Shown here: one piece after another, positions 35,695 to 42,343 of the stretch
Position numbering within the stretch: position 1 is the stretch's first letter
Layout of the letters: the number at the start of each line of letters is the position of its first letter
Origin: Alphaproteobacteria bacterium
GTDB taxonomy: Bacteria; Pseudomonadota; Alphaproteobacteria; Caulobacterales; Parvularculaceae
DNA: 64,000 nt
Assembly (NCBI GenBank): GCA_016125425.1
Contig: WGLT01000002.1
Coordinates: forward strand, 124,001-188,000
Direction of reading: 5' to 3'
Position numbers and translations under genes: made by a program
Notes under the pieces: model-generated
Seen by the model: only the letters and a program-made list of their open reading frames with translations
Told to the model about the DNA's origin: nothing
Databases searched by the model: none

Positions 35695-36277
35695 ACGAAC
35701 CGCCGACGACGCCGACCGGCCATCTGCCGAATTCGAAAAGCTGGAACTTGGCGGCGAAAGGATGGTTTTCGGCGTCGATATCAGGCGAACTCGCCGCAAG
35801 GAGCAAAAGAGCGGACTGGTGCGCGGCCTGAACGGCGGCGCCGACCGCAAGCTGACGGGCGGCCTCGTCCGTCATATCCCAGATGGCGCTCGCCTCTTCC
35901 ATCGCCCCGCGGGCGGGGCCTGCGACGCGATCGGCGACGAGCGTCATGGCGAGGGTCAGCGCCTCCTCAGACAGATAATCGAGCGCGCGCGCGGTAAGAT
36001 CCGCGCGCAGAAGTTCTTCCGCCTCCCAAGCCGGGCTGTGCCAGTCGAGGCTCTCGGCCGCCGCGGCGGCGTCGTCCCAGTCGACAAGAATCGCCACTTC
36101 CGCTTCCGGAAAACCGAGGGCTTCGACATAACGCGCGGCGACGGCGCGCGCGCCGGCCGTTAACGGTTCGCCGAGATTGGCGAACCACGGTATGGCCGCC
36201 AGCCCTTTCGCAAATCTCGCAATGCGAGAGAGCGCGGGAATCTCGCGCTCGAGGGCGTCGAGATCGTCTTCGTCCAT
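35681..36277 (-). CDS. Conserved hypothetical protein (198 aa)
   Basis: I do not recognise a family. The N-terminus is acidic (MDEDDLDALEREIP); the remainder is helical and alanine-rich with no signal peptide or membrane segment. A GAAAGG site sits 6 bases before the ATG. Upstream on the same strand is a terminator-like hairpin with competing pairings (36353-36503), so its transcription may be attenuated or it may have its own start below the terminator. Ends FNLF, overlapping the TauE gene by 14 bases. Confidence 0.7.
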   Translation of the reverse strand: MDEDDLDALEREIPALSRIARFAKGLAAIPWFANLGEPLTAGARAVAARYVEALGFPEAEVAILVDWDDAAAAAESLDWHSPAWEAEELLRADLTARALDYLSEEALTLAMTLVADRVAGPARGAMEEASAIWDMTDEAARQLAVGAAVQAAHQSALLLLAASSPDIDAENHPFAAKFQLFEFGRWPVGVVGGSFNLF

Positions 36278-36352
36278 AGCGAGCCTTTCAATCGTTCTTC
36301 GGGCGGCGAAGCCCCGAAGCTCTCAAGTTTGTTTCGCCTGCGGAAACGGCAG

Positions 36353-36387
36353 AAAAAAGCGCCCGATCCTCGCGGAGGACCGGGCGC
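36353..36387 (-). terminator. Rho-independent terminator (minus strand)
   Basis: Arms 36359-36371 and 36375-36387 form 12 of 13 pairs around a GCG loop, and on the minus strand the stem is followed directly by TTTTTT (36353-36358). The best intrinsic terminator in the window. It ends either lolA transcripts, a short RNA from the lolA-198-aa gene gap, or acts as an attenuator for the 198-aa gene. Confidence 0.8.
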
Positions 36388-36503
36388 CAAGCTGCGCTGT
36401 TGCGCCTACGCCGGGAGGGGATAATCCGGCGACGCTTCCGGCAAAAGGACCTGCTAGCGGGGGGGCAACGCTGGTCCTCAAAATTGCCGTCCACGTGGTG
36501 TAA
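36388..36503 (-). ncRNA. Candidate structured RNA or leader upstream of the terminator
   Basis: Minus-strand RNA from about 36500 to the terminator would fold into AGGACCAGCG/CGCT-agca-GGTCCT (36446-36479 region) and CGCCGG/CCGGCG hairpins. The segment GAGGACC (36473-36479 on plus as GGTCCTC) can pair either with AGGACC at 36446-36451 or with the terminator arm GAGGACC at 36375-36381, giving mutually exclusive structures. Upstream TTGAAA (36527-36532) with TTAATG 17 bases on is a weak promoter candidate. It matches no riboswitch, 6S, SRP or tmRNA pattern that I know. Confidence 0.4.
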
Positions 36504-36594
36504 CATTAACGCATCAGCCTCCGGCTTTTCAATAGGTCGGGCAAAAAAAAGCTTGCCTGTGGCGGGATGACATGCCCCGAAATCGCCGCAAATC

Positions 36595-37356
36595 CTAATT
36601 TTTGAGAAAGGCGGAGCCGGTGTCCGGAACGGCGAAAAGCCTGTTGGCGAGCCGTTCTCCCGCGACCACATTGTCCAGCGAGACGATCGTCACGCCGTTT
36701 TCCGGATCGCGCACGATCCATTGCCGCAATTTCATCTCGGGCGCGCTCATCACAAGTGTGAGATCGCCTTCGGTCTCCGGATCGCTCGACGCAAAAGTCA
36801 CCGCGACCGAATCGGCGCCGCGATCGACCGCAACGACCTTGGCGTCGCCTATCTCCACCTTCTTCTTGAGCAGGAATTTCAGCGGCGTTTTGCCGAGCGG
36901 ATAGGAGTCCGTCGTCTCCAGCCTGTTGTCGCGGACATAGACCATGCCGCCATTAGCGACGATCAGCAGCGGGCTCGGCCGATCATATTGAAAACGCAGG
37001 AAGCCGGGACGGCGCAAATAGAACTTGCCGGTCGAGATTGCGCCCGACGGCGCGACTTGCGTGAAGTCGCCGCTCAAAGTCGTGATCGCCTCGATCGCTT
37101 CGAGCATTTTGTCCGCCACCGCCTGGTCGCTTTCATCGGCGAAGACAGGCGGCCCGGCGTCTGCGACCGCCGCGTCGATCGCCAGACTTTCGGCGGCGGC
37201 GCCTTCACGGTCCGCGTCCTCGATCGGCGGCGGCGGAGCTTTTTCCGGCGCGGATTCTGCGACGGCCGGCGCCGCGGCGAAGGCGGCGACAACGGACTCA
37301 ACGGGCGCGCTCTGCGCCGCAGCCGTCAGCAAAGAAATAAGCGCAAACCCGATCAC
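36595..37356 (-). CDS. lolA: Outer-membrane lipoprotein carrier protein LolA family
   Basis: 253 aa from GTG 37356, behind GGAG at 7 bases; the track's TTG start 11 codons earlier is less likely. Signal peptide MIGFALISLLTAAAQSAP, then a long Ala/Pro-rich segment (about 70 residues) before the LolA fold. Core landmarks are LSGDFTQVAPSGAISTGKFYLRRPGFLRFQYDRPSPL and NGGMVYVRDNRLETTDSYPLGKTPLKFLL. Shuttles lipoproteins through the periplasm. The N-terminal extension is longer than in E. coli LolA. Confidence 0.92.
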   Translation of the reverse strand: MIGFALISLLTAAAQSAPVESVVAAFAAAPAVAESAPEKAPPPPIEDADREGAAAESLAIDAAVADAGPPVFADESDQAVADKMLEAIEAITTLSGDFTQVAPSGAISTGKFYLRRPGFLRFQYDRPSPLLIVANGGMVYVRDNRLETTDSYPLGKTPLKFLLKKKVEIGDAKVVAVDRGADSVAVTFASSDPETEGDLTLVMSAPEMKLRQWIVRDPENGVTIVSLDNVVAGERLANRLFAVPDTGSAFLKN

Positions 37357-37486
37357 TCGAAGTCTCCCGAATGGCTCGAACCCGTTCAAGCCTTACGCTA
37401 GACCGCCGCGACGGCGAAATCAGGGCGGAAATGAGGCGCGCGCCGCATGCGTCCGTCCGCCGTCGAAGCGAAAATCGCGCGCCGCT

Positions 37487-37699
37487 TTAGAGGCGCGCGG
37501 CTTCTTCCTCCGTCAGCGGACGCGCTTCCTCCGGCAACATAATCGGCACGCCGTCGCGGACCGGATAGGCGAGCAACGCCTGCTTGCTTAGAAGCTCGGC
37601 TTTTTCGCGATCATAGACGAGCGGGCCGCGCGTTTGCGGACACACCAGGATTTCAAGGAGCTTCGGATCGACTTCCGCAGCCGGATTTGTCGAAGTCAT
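37487..37699 (-). CDS. Trm112-family small zinc-finger-like protein
   Basis: 70 aa from ATG 37699, preceded by GGAAGG; ATG 37714 is an alternative. [25 protein letters not shown] matches the UPF0434/Trm112 motif, with one of the expected Cys pairs reduced to CPQT. Trm112 partners activate methyltransferases in eukaryotes; the bacterial role is unclear. Overlap or near-contact with the Lon-N gene stop (37711) indicates one operon. Confidence 0.88.
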   Translation of the reverse strand: MTSTNPAAEVDPKLLEILVCPQTRGPLVYDREKAELLSKQALLAYPVRDGVPIMLPEEARPLTEEEAARL

Positions 37700-37710
37700 A
37701 GGCCCTTCCG

Positions 37711-38367
37711 TCATTGCATCGTGCTGTCGCCGCCTTCCGCGCCCGACATCTCCATCAGCGCAATCAGACACTCGGCGCGCGCCGCTGTCGAGTCCGCCTC
37801 AAGAAGCGCCTGCTTTTCGTTGGGCGCAAAAGGGCAGCCCATGGCGAGCGAGGCGACGAGCGCCCCTGTCGGCGCTTCGTCGACGACATCCCAGTCGGTC
37901 TTGAGTCCCTCCGTGTCGAGATAGCGGCGCATCGCGAGAACGAGCCGGTCGCGGTCAACAAAATCCGCACTGGGATCATTCACCTCATCGCTCGCGAACG
38001 CCCGCCATGAAACCGCCGCCTGACGGTAGGGCGTATCGACATTCAGCTCCTCCTTTACGCGAAAGCGTTTCTTGCCGGCGAGCGTAATGAGATATCGTCC
38101 GTCGTCGGTCTCGACAAATGACGTGATGCGGCCCGCGCAACCTACGGAGTAAAGTCCGGCTGCGCCCGACATGTCGCCGTCGCGCGGCTGGATCATGCCG
38201 ATCATGCGCGCGCCGCCGAGCGCATCGTCGACCATACGAAGATAACGCGGCTCGAAAATATTCAACGGAAGCTGCGCCCCCGGAAGAAGAAGCGCGCCCG
38301 CAAGCGGAAACAGCGGGACGACGTCCGGCAAGACGCGCCCCCGCACTATGCGCTCGTCATAGCTCAT
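37711..38367 (-). CDS. LON peptidase substrate-binding domain protein
   Basis: 218 aa consisting only of the Lon N-terminal (LAN/PUA-like) domain: [35 protein letters not shown] near 16-50, [16 protein letters not shown], and a helical C-terminal bundle. No ATPase or protease domain. Function of stand-alone members is not established. Lies between cnoX and the Trm112 gene, same strand, a grouping common in Alphaproteobacteria. Confidence 0.92.
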   Translation of the reverse strand: MSYDERIVRGRVLPDVVPLFPLAGALLLPGAQLPLNIFEPRYLRMVDDALGGARMIGMIQPRDGDMSGAAGLYSVGCAGRITSFVETDDGRYLITLAGKKRFRVKEELNVDTPYRQAAVSWRAFASDEVNDPSADFVDRDRLVLAMRRYLDTEGLKTDWDVVDEAPTGALVASLAMGCPFAPNEKQALLEADSTAARAECLIALMEMSGAEGGDSTMQ

Positions 38368-38396
38368 GAATCGAAGTCACTCCGGAGGCGCTCTCC

Positions 38397-39305
38397 TCAG
38401 GAAAAGAGGATCGACGAGAGTCGTCGCCGCCCTTTCACGGTCAGCGGGTGAGCCGGCCCCAACGCGTCGAACACCGTGAGCAGTTTTTTTCGCGCCGCCT
38501 CGTCATTCCAGGCCCGGTCGCGCGAAATGATTTCGAGAAGTTCGTCGAGCGCGGGCTCCATTTGGCCGGCGGCGACGAGAGCGCCGGCCAGATCGAACCG
38601 CGCGGAAAGATCGGCGGGATCGGCGCGCACTTTCGCCGCGAGCGCGTCGATATCGCCGGCGCCGCCTTCGGCGAGCTCGATCGCGGCGCGAATGCTCGCG
38701 AGCGCAGGATCGCCGCGTTTGGATTCGGGAACCATATCAAGGAGGGCGCGCGCCTGTTCGTAGTCCTTTAGAGCGACATGGGCCCGGGCGAGGCCGGCGA
38801 GCCCGCGCAGATTTTCAGGATCGGCCTCGAGAATGCGGGAGTAAATCTCCGCCGCGCCGGCGATGTCCCCGTCCTCAAGCAGCGCGTCGGCGGCGTCGAT
38901 ATGCGCGGCCAGATCGCCCGCCGCATCGCCCTCGCCAAGGGCTGTCAGCCGGCCGATAAACGCCTTGATCTCGCTGTCGGGGATCGCGCCCTGGAAACCG
39001 TCGACCGGCCGGCCCTGGAAAAACGCATATACGGTCGGGATCGACTGGATGCGCAATTGCGACGCCAGCATCTGGTTCTTGTCGATATCGATCTTGACCA
39101 GCCGGACGCGGCCTTTCGCTTCCGTCACGGCCTTTTCGAGCTTCGGGCCGAGCTGTCGGCAGGGCCCGCACCATTCGGCCCAGAAATCGACGATCACGGG
39201 CGTCGTCATCGACGCCCTGAGGACGTCCTCCTCGAAGGTCTCGATCGAAACGTCTTTGATGAGGGGCGGAGCGCCGGCAGGTTTGGCGCCCAGAATCTCG
39301 CTCAT
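38397..39305 (-). CDS. cnoX: Thioredoxin-TPR co-chaperone CnoX (YbbN)
   Basis: 302 aa from ATG 39305 with GGGAGA 6 bases upstream; the longer track ORF start is not supported. Thioredoxin domain at about 20-125 with a fully redox-active WCGPC (C46, C49), then a TPR region (AAEIYSRILEADPENLRGLAGLARAHV). E. coli CnoX has SxxC; many alphaproteobacterial homologues, as here, keep both Cys and can reduce mixed disulfides. Chlorine-activated holdase that cooperates with GroEL/DnaK. Confidence 0.9.
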   Translation of the reverse strand: MSEILGAKPAGAPPLIKDVSIETFEEDVLRASMTTPVIVDFWAEWCGPCRQLGPKLEKAVTEAKGRVRLVKIDIDKNQMLASQLRIQSIPTVYAFFQGRPVDGFQGAIPDSEIKAFIGRLTALGEGDAAGDLAAHIDAADALLEDGDIAGAAEIYSRILEADPENLRGLAGLARAHVALKDYEQARALLDMVPESKRGDPALASIRAAIELAEGGAGDIDALAAKVRADPADLSARFDLAGALVAAGQMEPALDELLEIISRDRAWNDEAARKKLLTVFDALGPAHPLTVKGRRRLSSILFS

Positions 39306-39408
39306 TGGGGTCTCCCGTCTTGGAGTCCATAGATGAGGCGGCGGCCGGCTAAACGCAACCGCCGCGTCCATTTTGCGCGCCCCGGCTCGCCGCGGGACGC
39401 CCTTTCTC

Positions 39409-39930
39409 TCAAGCCGCATTCGGCCGGGCGAGATCAAGGATGACCGGCGCGACCCCCCTATGCGCGAGAAAGGTCCGAAGGCCTTCCGGCGAGACCGCGG
39501 TCGAGGCGGTGTTTTCGAGGGGATGGAACCAGATCGGATCATGCTCGAGGAGCGCCTTGTCGAGGATCACCGCAGCGAGGGCGCGCGCTGAATCGTTGAT
39601 GAGCGCAAAGGGCGTGACCGCGCCCGGAATGACGCCGAGTGTTTCGGTCATCAGTTCGGGCCTGCCGAAGGACAGCCGGCCCTTCGCGCCGATCCGCCGG
39701 CCGAGGCCGACCAGGTCGACACGCGTGTCGGCATGGGCGACTGCGAGGGCGAGCCGGCCGGCCTTGTCCTTCAGAAACAGATTTTTCGAATGCCCCCCAG
39801 GCATCTCCACCTTGAAAGCGCGGCCTTCCTCGACAGTGAAGATCGCAGGATGTTCAACGGTGCGGTGCGCGACGCCGAGCGCGTCGAGCAGCGCGAAGAG
39901 GTCTGCGCGGGAGGCGGGCCGGTCGGTCAT
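39409..39930 (-). CDS. Prolyl-tRNA editing/YbaK-ProX family deacylase
   Basis: 173 aa. FALLDALGVAHRTVEHPAIFTVEEG at 11-35 and GGHSKNLFLKDKAGRLALAVAHADTRVDL near 45-73 contain the substrate-loop Lys and GxxxP surroundings of the ProXp-ala type; GVIPGAVTPFALIND follows. Stand-alone trans-editing domain clearing Ala-tRNA(Pro) is the best guess; it could be another member of the INS superfamily. Confidence 0.9.
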   Translation of the reverse strand: MTDRPASRADLFALLDALGVAHRTVEHPAIFTVEEGRAFKVEMPGGHSKNLFLKDKAGRLALAVAHADTRVDLVGLGRRIGAKGRLSFGRPELMTETLGVIPGAVTPFALINDSARALAAVILDKALLEHDPIWFHPLENTASTAVSPEGLRTFLAHRGVAPVILDLARPNAA

Positions 39931-40076
39931 AGGGTCAGCAAAGGGCGGCGCATGCGGACGTTAAAAGCGATGGTCGCCGCCTTGCGCAAGCGCCGGAGAC
40001 GCTGCTTGCCAAGGCAAGGCCCCTCGTGCATATAGCGGGCCCCGCCGTCGGCTTATGCGCCGGCGGCGCGACGGAT

Positions 40077-40151
40077 GCGGGCGTAGCTCAGGGGTAGAGC
40101 ACAACCTTGCCAAGGTTGGGGTCGTGAGTTCGAATCTCATCGCCCGCTCCA
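40077..40151 (+). tRNA. tRNA-Gly (anticodon GCC)
   Basis: Complete cloverleaf with encoded CCA. Acceptor GCGGGCG (40077-40083) pairs with CGCCCGC (40141-40147); D arm GCTCAGGGGTAGAGC; anticodon stem CAACC/GGTTG around TTGCCAA, anticodon GCC at 40109-40111; T arm GTGAG-TTCGAAT-CTCAT. The gene lies 36 bases from the stop of the TIR-WD40 gene, and tRNA genes often serve as integration sites. Confidence 0.97.
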
Positions 40152-40187
40152 GATTTTCCCAATTCGCGACGAGTCTGCGCCGGGCGG

Positions 40188-42272
40188 TCAGCGCCGGCCG
40201 CCGAAGGCGAGCGCCGCGCCATATCGGAGAGCGGCGAGGATCACCGCGGGGGCGAATGCGGCGGTCAGCCACAAGATGAAGGCTTCGAGGGGCAGCGCCG
40301 TCAGCATCAAGGCCCCTGCATAGGCGAAGCCGAGGGTCATGACCGCGACCACTGCGAATTTCGACGGCCCGCGAAGGCGCGCCAGCGCGAATACGCCTTT
40401 CAGCAGCAGCCCGATCGCGAGGAGCGCAAAAGCGAGCGCGAGCCCCTTGCCGAAGGACAGCAGGATGAAATCGCCGTCCGAGCGCACATTCACCGGCGTC
40501 GGCGCGCGCGATGCGTAAAGCGCCGGCGGCGCGTCGAGCGCGACGGGGCTGCGCAGCGCCGGCTTGACGTGCCCGACGACCGTCAGCTCATTGCCCGTTT
40601 CGATGTCGCGAACGATCGCCGTATTATCCCGCGAGCCAGAAACATAGGCTTTGGCCGCATCGCTTGCAGCGAGGGCCCGCACCGCATCCGTGTGGTCATG
40701 ATGCTCGCTCATCAAAACGCCGGACGCAGCGTCGACGATGCGCACTTCTCCGTCGCCGGACGATATGAGCAACAACTTGCCGCCTTCTGCAAAAGCGACG
40801 TTGAACACGGGCGTCTTGTAGGAAATGCGGCGCAACAGCCTTCCGTCGTCCGCGCTCCATATATAGGCGTCCCCATTTTCGGAGCCGGCGGCGAGCCGCG
40901 CGCCGGAAGGCGCGTAACGGATGCTGGTCAACGCGCCGTCCGCCCCGCGAAGCCGCATGAGCGCGCGTCCCGCGGAGACGCTCCACACGATCGCCGCGCC
41001 GTCCTTTGAGGCCGAGGCGAGCCGCGCGCCGGAAGGACTGAAGTCAAGCGCGACCACGTCGTCGCTATGGCCGGTCAGGGTCCCGGCGAGTTCGCCCGTG
41101 TCGGCCCGCCAGAGACGAACAGTGTTGTCGCCCGATCCCGTCGCGATGAGATCGCCTTTCGGGCTGAATTCGGCGGCGTAAACGGAATTTCGGTGCCCTT
41201 TCAGGATGAGAACCGCCTTCCGGCTGCGCAAGTCCCAAACCCTTGCGGTCAGATCGCGCGACGCCGTCACGAGGCGATCGCCGGCCCCGTTGAAATCGAC
41301 GCTCCACACCCAGTTATCATGGCCGCGCAGTTCGGCGCGCTCGACGCCGTAGCGCGAGTCCCAGACTCTCGCCGTGCCGTCGTCCGAGGCGGTGGCGAAC
41401 AGCTTTCCGTCCTTGGAAAAGGCCGCGGCGTTTATGTCCGCGCCCTCTATGCCCCGCATGCGCACCGCATTGAGAGCGGCCGCGTATATCCTCGCCTCCA
41501 GGATCGCCGGCGCGGTCGCAACCAGCGCTGCGCAAATCAGAGCGAAGTAGGAGCGAGAGATCAAACGCAGCGAAGCCGCGCCGCTTCGTCCGTCTGCGGC
41601 GAATGTCAGATAGCGCGAAACGAAAACGAGAACGCCGACAATCGCGACAAAATACGGTCTCAACGAGGGCAGCGCGAAATTGTCGAGATAGGCGAGGCCG
41701 GCGAACAGCCCTGCGACAATAACCGCGAGAACGAACGCGTGGAGAAAAAGCGCCGCGCGCACTTGCGAGCCCGTGATCGTTCCCCGCTGAGGTTTGCGGC
41801 GCGCCGGCTTAGCCGGCGTCGGTTCTTTCTTTCGCTCAGCCTCCGGTTTCGGTTCGGGCGCAGGCCTGGGGTCAGGGCGCGCGCCGCCAAGAGTTTCTTC
41901 AACCGTGTCGAGAAAGGCGATAAGCGAGCGGTCCGTCGGCGAACCGCGCCACCGCGTTAAATCAGCGGTCTGAATTTGCCGGAATCCGAGGGGGATGTCG
42001 ACGAGGTCGAGCAATACCGGAAAGAGGATGCCGCGCTGCGCGCCGTCGTCAGCTTCGTCCGCAACAAAACGGGACGCGACGGAGTTCACAGACCACGCGA
42101 CGATGACGCATCTCGTCGAGGCGAGAGCGGCTGTAATCTCCTCGCGAAATCCTGCGCCGGTCTTGATATGCGGATCCCACCAGACCTTCAGACCGCGCTT
42201 TGTCAAGCTCTCGGCGATGACGGCGACTTTGGCGCGATCTTCGCGCGCATAAGAAATGAAGATGTCGACCAT
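40188..42272 (-). CDS. TIR domain-six TM-WD40 propeller protein (putative defence component)
   Basis: 694 aa from ATG 42272; the track's GTG start adds six residues. Residues 1-120 are a TIR domain (MVDIFISYAREDRAKV..., GLKVWWDPHI) with the catalytic-position Glu 73 in ASRFVADEADDG, so NAD-cleaving activity is plausible. A Pro/Lys-rich linker (120-170) leads to helices at about 171-196, 206-224 and 241-260, then seven WD40 blades (275-575; e.g. ASDDGTARVWD, GSGDNTVRLW), then helices at 609-630, 638-660 and 663-684. Positive charges flank the predicted inside loops, placing TIR in the cytoplasm and the propeller in the periplasm. 71 bases downstream of the RyR-SLOG gene, same strand. Function is inferred. 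Confidence 0.85.
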   Translation of the reverse strand: MVDIFISYAREDRAKVAVIAESLTKRGLKVWWDPHIKTGAGFREEITAALASTRCVIVAWSVNSVASRFVADEADDGAQRGILFPVLLDLVDIPLGFRQIQTADLTRWRGSPTDRSLIAFLDTVEETLGGARPDPRPAPEPKPEAERKKEPTPAKPARRKPQRGTITGSQVRAALFLHAFVLAVIVAGLFAGLAYLDNFALPSLRPYFVAIVGVLVFVSRYLTFAADGRSGAASLRLISRSYFALICAALVATAPAILEARIYAAALNAVRMRGIEGADINAAAFSKDGKLFATASDDGTARVWDSRYGVERAELRGHDNWVWSVDFNGAGDRLVTASRDLTARVWDLRSRKAVLILKGHRNSVYAAEFSPKGDLIATGSGDNTVRLWRADTGELAGTLTGHSDDVVALDFSPSGARLASASKDGAAIVWSVSAGRALMRLRGADGALTSIRYAPSGARLAAGSENGDAYIWSADDGRLLRRISYKTPVFNVAFAEGGKLLLISSGDGEVRIVDAASGVLMSEHHDHTDAVRALAASDAAKAYVSGSRDNTAIVRDIETGNELTVVGHVKPALRSPVALDAPPALYASRAPTPVNVRSDGDFILLSFGKGLALAFALLAIGLLLKGVFALARLRGPSKFAVVAVMTLGFAYAGALMLTALPLEAFILWLTAAFAPAVILAALRYGAALAFGGRR

Positions 42273-42343
42273 TCGGCCGGCCCCCGCCACGACCGGATCA
42301 CGCTAGCATCGCAAACGCTCAAGCGATAGTCCGCATGCGCCTC

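Noticed and set aside
36353-36503. SRP RNA, 6S RNA or tmRNA in the lolA downstream gap
   Set aside because: No SRP core (GGTCAGG..GGAAGGAAGCAGC), no 6S-like long terminal closing stem, and no tmRNA tag or tRNA-like end.
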